Source: Helicobacter equorum (lineage in GTDB: Bacteria; Campylobacterota; Campylobacteria; Campylobacterales; Helicobacteraceae). From it: a stretch of 60,754 bases of DNA. The first letter of the stretch is position 1. Each line of letters opens with the position of its first letter. Under the pieces are notes generated by a model. It did not search any database, was not told the origin of the DNA, and worked only from the letters and a program-made list of their open reading frames with translations. This document shows positions 48,866-59,824 of this stretch, piece by piece. The DNA lies in contig NZ_FZPO01000010.1 in NCBI RefSeq assembly GCF_900198655.1, positions 1-60,754 of the forward strand. The letters are read 5' to 3'. The position numbers and the translations under genes were made by a program.

Positions 48866-49888
48866 TTAGCTTTTGTCTTGGCTACCATTCTCCTTTTTAG
48901 GTTTCTCTTGCGTTTTTGGTGTCTGATCTTTTTGCTCAACTAAAGATTTTTTGCCTTGTTTTTTATCTTTTTGGCGATCTAGTCTTATTTTTTCTTTTAA
49001 TACCTTTGTTTTTTTGCGCTCCTTAAATTGTGTCAAAATGTCCTTTGTGGGATTGTCGCTATAGTGTTGGTATTCAGAATACTGCCACACAATATGTGGA
49101 TCTGGGAGCAAACAAACACGGGTTTGATCTTTGTCTTCATAATCAATTTTGCTTAACAAATCCCGCGCAACATTTAATCTAGCACGTTTTTTATCATCGG
49201 TATTGACAATCACCCATGGACAAAAATGCGTATGTGTGCGTGCAAACATCTTCTCAAATGCCTCTGTGTATTCATTCCAAAGCCCCAATGACTTATCATC
49301 AATAGGGCTAAGTTTCCACATACGCAATGGATCTGTTTTGCGTCGTAGGATTCTGCGTTTTTGCTCCTCTTTGCCCACATCAAGAAAATATTTAAAAATC
49401 ATCGTGCCACTAGCAATAATCATATTTTCAAGATTAGCTACTTGTGTAATAAATTCCTTATATTGTTCTTGGGTGCAAAAACCCATTACCTTTTCTACAC
49501 CTGCGCGGTTATACCAACTCCTATCATAAAATACAATCTCTCCACCGCTAGGAAGCGTAGAAATATAACGCTTAAAATACCATTCAGTGCTTTCTGTTTC
49601 TGTAGGTTTTGAAAGTGCCACAGTGCGACAACCTCTAGGATTAAGATGTTCGGTTAGTGCCTTTATCATACCTCCCTTACCTGCTGCATCGCGACCCTCA
49701 AAAATAATCATCACCTTTTTTTTGTATTTTTTGACCCAATTTTGCAATTTACAAAGCTCAATATGAAGTTTTTGTAACTCTTCTTCGTAAAAAGACTCTT
49801 TCATTCTGCCAGACTTCTTTTTATACACATCTTTAATATCCAAGCTGTTTTCTGGACGAATCACAAGCTGTTGCTTAGTTTTTGACAT
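48866..49888 (-). CDS. ppk2: Polyphosphate kinase 2 family protein
   Basis: PPK2 (340 aa) uses polyphosphate to phosphorylate nucleotides. Walker A is GRDAAGKGG (residues 65-73), Walker B region YDRSWYNRAG (121-130), lid residues KRRILRRKTDPL. WYFKRYISTLPSGGEIVFYDR is typical of the class I core by its RY-LP-GEI pattern. The C-terminal 50 residues are very Lys/Gln-rich and low complexity. It abuts the tRNA gene. Confidence 0.92.
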   Translation of the reverse strand: MSKTKQQLVIRPENSLDIKDVYKKKSGRMKESFYEEELQKLHIELCKLQNWVKKYKKKVMIIFEGRDAAGKGGMIKALTEHLNPRGCRTVALSKPTETESTEWYFKRYISTLPSGGEIVFYDRSWYNRAGVEKVMGFCTQEQYKEFITQVANLENMIIASGTMIFKYFLDVGKEEQKRRILRRKTDPLRMWKLSPIDDKSLGLWNEYTEAFEKMFARTHTHFCPWVIVNTDDKKRARLNVARDLLSKIDYEDKDQTRVCLLPDPHIVWQYSEYQHYSDNPTKDILTQFKERKKTKVLKEKIRLDRQKDKKQGKKSLVEQKDQTPKTQEKPKKENGSQDKS

Positions 49889-49996
49889 ACCAACTCTCCC
49901 TGTAGTTTAGATTAACTTTGAGAGTATAAAAAAATGCATTAATAAATGCTAAAATATCAAAATCCACAGCTTACAAAATACCAAAAAGGTACTGTT

Positions 49997-50674
49997 ATGA
50001 AACATACGACTTCCTTTTTGCTTATGGGTATAGATTCTCTAGGCACTATTACACTCCTTGATACACTTGCAAAACAACATGCTATCGTTTTAGAATCTAA
50101 AGATTTTTTTATCAAAGCCTCGCATACCGATAAAGCAACATTGTGTGCGTTTTTTGATGAGATACATACACTCTTTGGTGCAAAACTTCTTCTTACTACA
50201 AATCTAGCCAAAACCGCCATTACACTTCTTAAAGATACAAACCAAAAATTAAGCACGGCAGAAAGTTGCACAGGAGGATTATTAGCCTATGAATTTACCC
50301 AAATTAGCGGAGCATCGGAAGTATTTTTGGGTGGCGTAATAAGCTATGATAATAGCATTAAAGAATCTTGGCTAGGTGTAGATTCACAGGATTTACAAAG
50401 CTTTGGTGCAGTGAGTGAGGTAGTTATCTCCCAAATGTGCAAGGGAATCTTACATTTAAGTGGTGCGGACTTTGCCCTCACTACAAGTGGTATCGCTGGA
50501 CCAAACGGAGGAAGTGTACAAAAGCCTGTAGGACTTGTATATGTAGGTGTGCAACAAAGAGGCAATGTCGCAAAAATAGAGCAACACATCTTTCATGGTA
50601 ATCGCAAAAGCGTGCAAAAACAAGCCACACAAACCGCAATTCTTATGCTAATAAGAGAGATTCTAAAATCCTAA
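49997..50674 (+). CDS. CinA C-terminal-domain amidohydrolase-like protein
   Basis: A 225-residue protein with a complete CinA C-terminal domain from about residue 75: STAESCTGGLLAYEFTQISGAS, FLGGVISYDNSIKESWLGV, SGIAGPNGGSVQKPVGLVYVGV. That domain deamidates nicotinamide mononucleotide in E. coli PncC. The N-terminal 70 residues are not the usual MoCF-like domain and may be a remnant. ATG 49997 follows AAAAGG; longer frame from 49946 is unsupported. Confidence 0.85.
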   Translation: MKHTTSFLLMGIDSLGTITLLDTLAKQHAIVLESKDFFIKASHTDKATLCAFFDEIHTLFGAKLLLTTNLAKTAITLLKDTNQKLSTAESCTGGLLAYEFTQISGASEVFLGGVISYDNSIKESWLGVDSQDLQSFGAVSEVVISQMCKGILHLSGADFALTTSGIAGPNGGSVQKPVGLVYVGVQQRGNVAKIEQHIFHGNRKSVQKQATQTAILMLIREILKS

Positions 50675-50686
50675 AACCCTCACATT

Positions 50687-52060
50687 CTATTTGTCTTGAA
50701 CAATACTCACACTAAGTTGCAAAATCTCTGGGTGTTTGGCAATAAACTCATTGATTTCTTTCAAAGAAAGATGAGAGATTTTAGCAACATCTTTTTTATG
50801 GTTATCAAGTGGCATATTACGCATATAATTCATAAATTTAGCCTGTAGGCGTTGTGAGAGTGTCTCCTCGCCCAATGGCTCACTACCAAGAATAAAGGCT
50901 TTGGCAGAATCTAGCTCATCTTGCGTGATACCATTACTCACAAATTCTTGCATAACTTCCTGCACGACCTTAAGAGCCTCGTCCTTAGAATCTAATCCTG
51001 TTTGGAGATATCCCACACCATAATTTACCACATCGCTTCCGCCTGTGATACTAAAATATGCGCTATATGCTAAACCGCGCTTGACACGTACTTCTTCCAT
51101 TATCCGAGAGCCAAAGCCTGATGATCCTAACACAAAGCTCATCACTTTTGTTTTGTAGTTTTCTGTGGTTTTGGCATAAAATGGCGAGGCAAAATGTATA
51201 TAAGCTTGTTGGGTTTGTTTGGACACAACTATTTCTTTTGGAGTTTTTCTCGGTGTTATTGAGGGCTTAGAAACCTTTGTACCTACAGGCAAAAAGCTAA
51301 GTTCCTTAATAAGTTGCTCTTTGAGTTCTTGTTGTTGCATATCACCACCTGCTACAATGATGAGGCGATTAAGCACGAGATTTTGACGCAAATACTGCTC
51401 AATATCCTCTAGCGTTATAGAATCTACACTTGCTATATCTCCTATGCTAGGGTATTCCATAGGTGTATTTTCAAAAAATATCGCATCAAGGTTTGTGCGT
51501 GCAACATAATCAAAGTCATTTTCCTTGCGTAAAATTGTGGCTTTGGTGATGCCTTTTAGCTTTGCAAGGCTTGCTTGTGTGATATTTGGATCTTTGAGTA
51601 AATCTACAAGGCACGAAAGTGCGAAGTCTTGTTGTTCCTTTAAAAATGAGAGTTCAAAACTCAATGTTTGCATACCAGAGCCCACATTAAGCGTAATAGC
51701 CTTAGATTCTAGTTTGTCTGCAAACGCAATATTTCCAAGCGTATATGTGCCTTCATTAAGCAATCCAGAGGCAAGATTTGCAAGTCCTGCCTTTGCTTCT
51801 TTGGTATTTTTTGGATTTGCTATCACATCTTTGGTATTGATAGCGTCATACATACTTCCCGCACCTTGAAACACAAGTCTAATTTCCCCCACAGGAAGAA
51901 GATCGCTTTGCTCAAAAATAAGTGGTACATTGACATCATTAATGCGCACATATTCCACTTGAGAATCTTTGGATTCAAAGTAATTACTTTTTAAAACCAT
52001 ACACAAACCTCCAACAAATAGCAAAAAGCCGAAAATACCACGATACAATTTCCTTGACAT
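50687..52060 (-). CDS. M16 peptidase-like protein lacking the zinc motif
   Basis: A 457-residue exported or membrane-anchored M16 family protein (hydrophobic segment residues 8-24). Where active M16 enzymes have HxxEH, this one reads GLANLASGLLNEGT, so both His and the Glu are missing. The C-terminal homologous half is present (EEVRVKRGLAYSAYFSITGG). It is probably a non-catalytic subunit or chaperone, as in the paired M16 proteins. It lies downstream of mqnC and bamA, the H. pylori HP0655-HP0657 order. Confidence 0.85.
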   Translation of the reverse strand: MSRKLYRGIFGFLLFVGGLCMVLKSNYFESKDSQVEYVRINDVNVPLIFEQSDLLPVGEIRLVFQGAGSMYDAINTKDVIANPKNTKEAKAGLANLASGLLNEGTYTLGNIAFADKLESKAITLNVGSGMQTLSFELSFLKEQQDFALSCLVDLLKDPNITQASLAKLKGITKATILRKENDFDYVARTNLDAIFFENTPMEYPSIGDIASVDSITLEDIEQYLRQNLVLNRLIIVAGGDMQQQELKEQLIKELSFLPVGTKVSKPSITPRKTPKEIVVSKQTQQAYIHFASPFYAKTTENYKTKVMSFVLGSSGFGSRIMEEVRVKRGLAYSAYFSITGGSDVVNYGVGYLQTGLDSKDEALKVVQEVMQEFVSNGITQDELDSAKAFILGSEPLGEETLSQRLQAKFMNYMRNMPLDNHKKDVAKISHLSLKEINEFIAKHPEILQLSVSIVQDK

Positions 52061-52074
52061 AGGTTTCTACTCCC

Positions 52075-53145
52075 TTAGTAACGCTGCAAAATCTCATAAG
52101 CAGTATTGCGTTTAGCAGGGTTATAACCCAAATCCTTGATAAGCGCTATCATTTCTTTTTCATTCATAGAATGACTAGCGCCAGCCGAAGACACAACATT
52201 TTCTTCCATCATTGTGCTTCCCAAATCATTTGCACCAAAAAGCAGAGCTAATTGCCCAATATAGGGACCTTGTGTTACCCAAGAACTTTGGATATTTTTA
52301 AAATTATCAAGATAGATTCTGCTACATGCCAAAAGACGCAGATATCTATGTGAACTTGCACATTTGATATCAGGAAATTCCTCTTTAAGTGGAGTGTTGT
52401 TGGGTTGAAAGCTCCAAAGAATAAATGCCCTAAAGCCATGATATTTGTCTTGAAGATTGCGCAATGCCTCCCAATGTGCAACAATATCTTCATCAGATTC
52501 TACACTGCCAAACATCATCGTAGCAGTCCCTTTCATACCGATTTTGTGCGCCTCTTCATGCACTTCTAGCCACTCACGAGTATCAAGTTTTTTTGGTGCA
52601 ATAATATCACGCACTTTATCACTCAAAATCTCTGCACCTGCACCAGGCACAGAACTAAGCCCCACTGCCTGCAAACGCTTTAATACTTCTGGAATGGTGA
52701 TTTGTGAAACTTTGGCAATATAATTAATCTCAATAGCCGAAAATCCGTGTATTGTGATTTGTGGATATTTTTGGTGAATGTGACTTACAAGATCTTCGTA
52801 CCATTCTATTTGTAATTTAGGATGCACACCACCTTGAAAGAGAATCTGTGTGCCACCAATGGCGATAAGCTCCTCAATTTTGGCATCAATCTCATCAAAG
52901 CTCAAAATATACACGCCTTCTTCATTAATGCGTCGCTTAAAAGCACAAAATTTACAATCCACCCAACAAATATTTGTGTAATTGATGTTTCTATCTACAA
53001 CGAATGTGATTGTATTACTTGGATGTAGTGCATCTCGAATCTGTGTGGCGCGTATGCCCAAATCTTTGAGTGAAGCATTTTTCATCAAATCCAAAATCTC
53101 TGCATTACTCACGCGCTTTTTCGCAAGAATTGGTGTAGTGCTCAT
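52075..53145 (-). CDS. mqnC: Cyclic dehypoxanthinyl futalosine synthase MqnC
   Basis: Radical SAM enzyme (356 aa) that cyclises dehypoxanthine futalosine in menaquinone synthesis. Cluster motif Cys60-x3-Cys64-x2-Cys67 (CWVDCKFCAF), then GGTQILFQGGVHP, HGFSAIEI and GLSSVPGAGAEILSD. Fifteen bases upstream of the M16-like start and 21 bases after bamA. Confidence 0.95.
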   Translation of the reverse strand: MSTTPILAKKRVSNAEILDLMKNASLKDLGIRATQIRDALHPSNTITFVVDRNINYTNICWVDCKFCAFKRRINEEGVYILSFDEIDAKIEELIAIGGTQILFQGGVHPKLQIEWYEDLVSHIHQKYPQITIHGFSAIEINYIAKVSQITIPEVLKRLQAVGLSSVPGAGAEILSDKVRDIIAPKKLDTREWLEVHEEAHKIGMKGTATMMFGSVESDEDIVAHWEALRNLQDKYHGFRAFILWSFQPNNTPLKEEFPDIKCASSHRYLRLLACSRIYLDNFKNIQSSWVTQGPYIGQLALLFGANDLGSTMMEENVVSSAGASHSMNEKEMIALIKDLGYNPAKRNTAYEILQRY

Positions 53146-53166
53146 ATGCTGTCTCCTTTAGTGATT

Positions 53167-55446
53167 CTAAAATCTCGTGCCCATAGTAAATTCAAATGTC
53201 GAAGTAAAATCATTTGGCTGTGGATTGATCGCTCGTGGGAATACAAGCACCAAAGGTCCAATAGGACTCACCCACTCTATAGCCACTCCCCATGATTGTC
53301 GCATTGTCTCATTGATTGAATCTACACCTATCATACCATAATCATAGAAAACCGCTAAACGCATTTGTGCTTTTTCCAAGATTCCATAACTCAACTCTAC
53401 AGAGTTTGTCATCATATAATTACCACCCACACGAATACCTTGTAGATAGCTACTTGTGTAATAGCGTGGTGTAAGAGAACTTATCTGATATCCACGAACA
53501 CTCGTGATACCACCCATATAAAATTTACTTGTAATAGGCGTATATCCATGGTCGATAATCATACCTGCTTGCATCTTGTAGCGCGCGATAAGATCTAAGC
53601 CTATGAGACTTTTTAAATGTTTATAAGCAGCAAACTTCCCATAAATCTTGCTATATTTCTCTTGACCACCAAGCCCAGCATATTCCAAATATGCAGAAGC
53701 GATGATACCATTTTTAGGGAAGTAGTAGTCATCTGTGTTATCAAAGTAGATACTTGGACTAATAGCACTTTTTAGTGGCGCATCAAGGGGAGTTACCCCA
53801 TTTTTATAAACTTCTTGGAAATACTGCATATACGCATTGCTTGTAGCTTCTTGATAGAATCCTAAAATTCTTGTAGTACTTAGCGTATAACCCAAAGAAA
53901 CCCTAAAAGTATCCGTGATCAAGCGTCCGAAGTTTATGCTTCCACCCACGGTTTGTTCGCGATAATCCCAGTTCCAATATGTTGAAACAAATCCACTAAC
54001 AGATTCACTATATTCAGAATCTAAGATACGCGGATTGGTAAGTGTGAGATTAAAAAGCTGCCTACGATATGACCAATCCATATAAAGCTGTCCGCTATGT
54101 CCTGTCCCAAAGAGATTTCTCTCTCTAATAGAGGCATTAAGCATAAGCCTATCATAGCTTCCATATCCAAACCCAAACATAAGCTCACCAGTGCGTGCTT
54201 CTTGGACACTTACAAGCAAATCCATAGAATCTTCGCTTACCCTACGCTCCTCAATCTCTACTTTATCGAAGTATCCCAAGCGTTTTAGAGCATTTTCGGA
54301 TCGGCGTAATTGTGAGAGAGAATATTCATCGCCGGGTGCTAAGAGCAATTCTCGTCGAATAATCTTATCAGCAGTTCGGGTATTGCCCGTGATAATCACG
54401 TCATTTATCTTAACTTTCTGTCCTGTTTGCACATAATAAATAACCTTGACTTCAGAATCTGCTGTATTTTTATCCAAATCAGGAGACACACGCGTAAAGG
54501 CATAACCCAAATCCGCAACTTCTTGCTTAATAATATCCATATCCGCCCGCAGATTCTCTATATTAAAATATTCTTTCTTTTGAATCTTAAGTTTTTTAAG
54601 AAGCTTTTCCTCTGAAAGCACAGGATCTTGCAAAACAATTTTTACATCAGAAGTCTTATAACGCTCACCCTCTTGTATCTTATAATATAGTTGTGCACTA
54701 TAGTCGTTAAAATCCGTCTTCAAAAAAGCTGGAGACACATTCGCGTCCAAAAAACCTTTTCGCATATATGCGTCCTGGATTCTCGCACTATCAAATTCTA
54801 AATCATTAAGTTTGAGTTTTCCATCATTGCGTCCCCACAGCCATCCCGCAAATTGCTTTTCCCTATTGGCTGCAAGTTCTTGAACTTCGCTCATGCTTAA
54901 TTTTTCACGCCCTTGATAATATGCCTTAGTAATGATGATATTCTCACCTTGATTGACATTCAATGTAATGGCATAAGCATCATCGCTTCCTATAGGTGTA
55001 AGCTCTTCACTAATCACGCTACCATAATAGCCCTGATATTCTAAGATCGTCTTAATAATAAGCTTGGCACGCTCTAGCTTGACTTCATCATAACTATCAC
55101 CTTTTTTGATACCAATCTGATTATACAAAGTTTCTTTTTCTTGCTCATTACCGTAGCCCTTAATCTCTACACTCGCAATCTTAGGGCGTTGTTTAAAATG
55201 AAAGGTTAAAACCCCATTATCAAAGGTCGCATATACATCAGAAAAATACCCTTGTTGAAAAAATGCAACAACTGCATCATCAACCTTCCCTACATCAAGC
55301 ATATCACCTGGCTTTATTTTTGAAATTTCTGCCGCAAGAGTGTCGGACACAGAAGTGCTACCCTCATAGCGCACGGCAGTAATTTGTGCGCCATAGACGC
55401 TATTTATACATAACAATAAAAATAATAATTTTAGACATCTTTTCAT
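53167..55446 (-). CDS. bamA: Outer-membrane assembly factor BamA
   Basis: BamA/Omp85 (759 aa), the beta-barrel insertase. Signal peptide MKRCLKLLFLLLCINSVYGA, then five POTRA-type repeats (VRYEGSTSVSDTL; VEIKGYG; INDVIITGNTRTADKIIRREL). The 16-strand barrel carries YMGGITSVRGYQ (lid-lock VRGY-type) and WVSPIGPLVLVFPRAINPQPND. It ends FTMGTRF. ATG 55446 starts the signal peptide; GTG 55494 would add 16 hydrophilic residues. Confidence 0.94.
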   Translation of the reverse strand: MKRCLKLLFLLLCINSVYGAQITAVRYEGSTSVSDTLAAEISKIKPGDMLDVGKVDDAVVAFFQQGYFSDVYATFDNGVLTFHFKQRPKIASVEIKGYGNEQEKETLYNQIGIKKGDSYDEVKLERAKLIIKTILEYQGYYGSVISEELTPIGSDDAYAITLNVNQGENIIITKAYYQGREKLSMSEVQELAANREKQFAGWLWGRNDGKLKLNDLEFDSARIQDAYMRKGFLDANVSPAFLKTDFNDYSAQLYYKIQEGERYKTSDVKIVLQDPVLSEEKLLKKLKIQKKEYFNIENLRADMDIIKQEVADLGYAFTRVSPDLDKNTADSEVKVIYYVQTGQKVKINDVIITGNTRTADKIIRRELLLAPGDEYSLSQLRRSENALKRLGYFDKVEIEERRVSEDSMDLLVSVQEARTGELMFGFGYGSYDRLMLNASIRERNLFGTGHSGQLYMDWSYRRQLFNLTLTNPRILDSEYSESVSGFVSTYWNWDYREQTVGGSINFGRLITDTFRVSLGYTLSTTRILGFYQEATSNAYMQYFQEVYKNGVTPLDAPLKSAISPSIYFDNTDDYYFPKNGIIASAYLEYAGLGGQEKYSKIYGKFAAYKHLKSLIGLDLIARYKMQAGMIIDHGYTPITSKFYMGGITSVRGYQISSLTPRYYTSSYLQGIRVGGNYMMTNSVELSYGILEKAQMRLAVFYDYGMIGVDSINETMRQSWGVAIEWVSPIGPLVLVFPRAINPQPNDFTSTFEFTMGTRF

Positions 55447-55692
55447 ACGCTTATGAATTCTCTCATATTTTAGATTCTTGCATTCCAAACTCACATGAAT
55501 AGGGGTGAGATTATACTTAAAAAATATTAAAAAGAATCTAAGCTATCACAATGCATCAAGTAAAGTTTAAGCAATAACAATAATCCTAAATCTACCCATA
55601 TTAATGTATGACTCACATCTGTAGATTCAATTAAAAATGTTTCATATATGCCATATTGCGATAAAAATTTCCCAAAATTTTTCACACTTGAC
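55447..55692. other. Gap between bamA and the gdhA promoter
   Basis: About 245 bases of AT-rich DNA. A 65-codon minus-strand frame (55724 to 55527, TTG start, weakly hydrophobic) overlaps the gdhA promoter. I see no family features and no ribosome site, so I leave it unassigned. Nothing else is recognised here. Confidence 0.5.
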
Positions 55693-55719
55693 TTGACAAC
55701 TAAAAAAATAAGATATAAT
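55693..55719 (+). promoter_or_regulatory. gdhA promoter
   Basis: TTGACA (55693-55698) and TATAAT (55714-55719) with a 15-base spacer; a second TTGACT at 55688 gives 20. The 5' leader to gdhA is about 85 bases. This is the clearest two-box promoter seen in the window. Confidence 0.65.
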
Positions 55720-55789
55720 CGCAAAGCTTGCTGTCCGACACAGAAGTCTTAGTCCTGAACACTATCAAAGAAGTAGAGGAACAAGCTAA

Positions 55790-57163
<1,374 letters not shown>

Positions 57164-57168
57164 ATATC

Positions 57169-58270
57169 TCACACCTTGGCTTTTAGATTCGCTGGTTTTA
57201 AAATTTCTAATATCTGTGGGTAGTAAGCAAGGATATTATCCAAATGCTTTTGGCTTGCAGTGGCGTTGTATTTCCACAAAGCATTTTCCTGGCTACCCCA
57301 AGTTGTGATTGCATTTGCAACAGAATCTGGATCATGGTTTTCAATAAGACGAATTTTGGTTCCTTGTAAAAGTGCCATAGCCCAAAGCCAAATATCATCG
57401 CTTGTAGGAGCAAGACGCATAAAAATTTCAGAATCCACCACATCTTTATGAAGACAATGTGGTGGATAAAGCACGCCCCCTACACCAAATAAAAAGTTAC
57501 GATATGAACTACGCGGTGGGATTTGATATTTAAAAATTTCTAACCAATTATTACAATCCTCAAGTACGCCATCTTTATCAAAAATCACATATCCCACCCA
57601 ATGACAATGCACATCTTTTGGGAATTTTTCATAGCTTTCTACTAAACGCTTGACAATAAAGTCTGGATAAAAAATATCATCATCAAATGTAATAATGCAA
57701 GATTGTGGGTATGCACGGATCGTATGAATGATCTTGTTGTATGGGCGAAGATTTTCATCACTAAAGGCAATTTCTAAGCCACATTTTTCAAACTCTAAAA
57801 TATGCTTTGGCACATCTGCGCGCCCATTGGGACATTCTTGTTTGCTAAGCCAAAGGATAATTTTATCAGCCTTATAACTTTGTTTCATAATTGAATACAA
57901 TGTATAGTGCAACTGATAGAATCGCTTTGGATAAGAAGTTAGCGAGATAATAAGTGGTATTTTTGGTGGAGTTGGATTTAGGCGGATTCCAAAAGTATTT
58001 GAACGCAAAAATCTCTTAATTTCATTTTCAAGTAAGAAAAACTTAATCTTTTGTTTAGTCCATCTGATGGGGATATATGGTAATTTAAGAAAAATCTTTA
58101 TCCAAAAAGGCAAAGTGCGAAGATAAGAAAAAGCCTTTTGTTTTGCAGTAAGATGGGATTGCTTTGGTGGAAAATGAGGATGTAGGAGAGAATCTAAATC
58201 ATTTGAAGTCTTAGAGCCTGTATGCCCCCCCCCCCGTATTGCTTTGCTGTAAGGCGCTATTTTCTTGCAT
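57169..58270 (-). CDS. GT-A glycosyltransferase, phase-variable, out of frame in this sequence
   Basis: The intact part (57169-58113, 314 residues) is a GT-A type transferase: IPLIISLTSYPKRFYQLHYTL, metal-binding ITFDDDIFYPDFIV, and a downstream TSDDIWLW. It lacks a normal start. Upstream, ATG 58270 has AAGGA at 6 bases. The frame from it enters an 11-G run (58235 to 58225 on the minus strand) and stops after 19 codons. With 10 or 13 G, reading would continue without stops through KTSNDLDSLLHP and KQKAFSYLRT into the transferase, giving about 366 residues. So the gene is a slipped-strand switch in the OFF state here. Acceptor unknown. Confidence 0.85.
58225..58235 (-). repeat. Homopolymer tract (11 C on plus, 11 G on coding strand) at codon 12-16 of the glycosyltransferase
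   Basis: Eleven identical bases, 34 bases after ATG 58270. The length modulo 3 decides whether the glycosyltransferase is read; 11 gives OFF. Confidence 0.88.
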
Positions 58271-58363
58271 TATTTTTCCTTGTCTCTATTTAAAATTCAA
58301 ATCACAATTATAAAGAAAAAATATAAAAAACCACTAAAGCATTGCCTAGCTTAGAAAATCTCT

Positions 58364-59136
58364 CTAAATTGCCTTACCAAAGGAAATGGGCTTTTTTCTC
58401 GCAAGCACAAAAATGCATTCATGCTCAAGGTTGTTGCCATAGCTTTTGGTGTATTTTTGCAAAAGAGCTTTTTTAAAAAATCCTTTTTGTAGGCCATTGA
58501 TACCACTTAACGCAAGGTGTTTGAAAATTCTAACGTGCTATTAAAATGCAAAATTTTGTCTGCGTGCTTAAATGCAAAATTTCAAATTCACTCTCCATTA
58601 GTGCGCGGTATTCCTCCAAATCCAAATATTCTAACCCCACATTGCAAAGCTCTCTTACCTGCCAAAGGTTAGCTTTTCCAAAAGTGCCAAATACAAGTAA
58701 GCCTTGTGGATGTAAAATGCTTGCAATTGCTCCAAAGCTTCTCTTTGCTCAAGCCACTGCAAACAAACGTTTGAAGCGATACAAGAAAATGCTGGTTGAG
58801 AAAATTTGTACAATCATTCATATCAAAACGCGCAAACTCCACGCCAAAATCACTAAATGGTGGATTCTCAAATACTTTTTTATAATCATTAATATCATTA
58901 CAAAGCATTTTTTGGTGCAAAATTTTCTAGCAAAAGGCGTGTGTATTGTCCCCACGCGCAACCAAATTCAAAAACATAGCTAAAAATATCAGCTAGATTT
59001 TCACTTTGCAAAAGCATAAAATCGTGCAAAAGTGCAATCAAATACCGCGCTATAAAATGATTGATCAAGATGTATTCTAAAAAATACACGAGTAATCCGC
59101 CCATAAGGGCAAATTACTACCCTCGTTACAAATCAT
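58364..59136 (-). pseudogene. bioC: Decayed bioC (malonyl-ACP O-methyltransferase)
   Basis: Content of the gap between the glycosyltransferase and bioD. BioC-like pieces appear in order but in different frames: LLHDFMLLQSENLADIFSY and FEFGCAWGQYTRLLLENF (SAM-binding), then NDINDYKKVFENPPF, then SNVCLQWLEQREALEQL, then PQGLLVFGTFGKANLWQV, then a C-terminal segment with GINGLQKGF and YGNNLEHECIFVLARKK, stop at 58364-58366. Several frameshifts are needed. The first start candidate is ATG 59136, 7 bases after bioD. The host probably cannot make BioC from this copy. Confidence 0.78.
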
Positions 59137-59142
59137 TCTTCT

Positions 59143-59814
59143 TTAATGTGTATAAAGAAGCTCTTGTATATGGTAGAGTGTGTTTAACTCGATCACAAGC
59201 TCACAAGCTACCCTTGCAAAGTCCTCGCGAACATGTAATGTATCCTTGTCAAACTCTCGCAGATGTGCGATTGGCATTTGGCTATATTGCGTGATAAACT
59301 CTTCACTATCATATGCTTGACTATCACAAGCACCACTTATTATAAGCCCCAATATGTCTATATTTCTAGTCTTTAGTGCCTCTATGCTTAATAAAATATG
59401 ATTGATTGCACCCAAATAATGCCGCCCTACAAGCACCACCGGTAAATGATGGTATGCTACCCAATCCAACACACAATGCGTAGAATCTATAGGTGTATAA
59501 AGTCCTCCAGCAGTCTCTATCAAAATAGTAGTCTCTGGTGTGGTGCGTGTGGGTAACGGAAGCTCTAGCGCATCATAATGAAGAGATTCTAATTTTTTAG
59601 CTCTATGTGGAGAAGTAGGAGTTTGCAAGGTTATAGCACTTGGGATAATGTGCGTATGTGGCGTGAGAGTGGCAATAACATCACTATCTGTTGGTGTACC
59701 TGCTTGCACAATCTTATGATATGCTAAGCCTAATCCATAACAAAGTGCGGCACTCACTGCACTTTTCCCTACATCTGTGTGCGATCCTACCACCACCAAA
59801 TACGGCAACCGCAT
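59143..59814 (-). CDS. bioD: Dethiobiotin synthetase
   Basis: BioD (223 aa) closes the ureido ring of dethiobiotin using CO2 and ATP. The N-terminal VVVGSHTDVGKSAVSAAL is the P-loop, IVQAGTP follows, and ILIETAGGLYTPID is the glycine-rich switch. ATG 59814 follows TAAGGA; the longer frame overlaps the Maf gene. It sits 10 bases after the Maf stop and just before the decayed bioC. Confidence 0.92.
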   Translation of the reverse strand: MRLPYLVVVGSHTDVGKSAVSAALCYGLGLAYHKIVQAGTPTDSDVIATLTPHTHIIPSAITLQTPTSPHRAKKLESLHYDALELPLPTRTTPETTILIETAGGLYTPIDSTHCVLDWVAYHHLPVVLVGRHYLGAINHILLSIEALKTRNIDILGLIISGACDSQAYDSEEFITQYSQMPIAHLREFDKDTLHVREDFARVACELVIELNTLYHIQELLYTH

Positions 59815-59824
59815 ATATTTATCC

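Noticed and set aside
55527-55724. A 65-codon minus-strand frame between bamA and gdhA
   Set aside because: TTG start without a ribosome site, and it covers the gdhA promoter. Codon use is not clearly bad, so a remnant is possible, but no family feature is visible.
57169-58113. Glycosyltransferase starting at TTG 58113
   Set aside because: No ribosome site there. The coding signal extends upstream to ATG 58270 once the G tract is corrected.
58546-58983. A 145-codon plus-strand frame
   Set aside because: It is the antisense shadow of the decayed bioC; the minus strand carries ordered BioC motifs.
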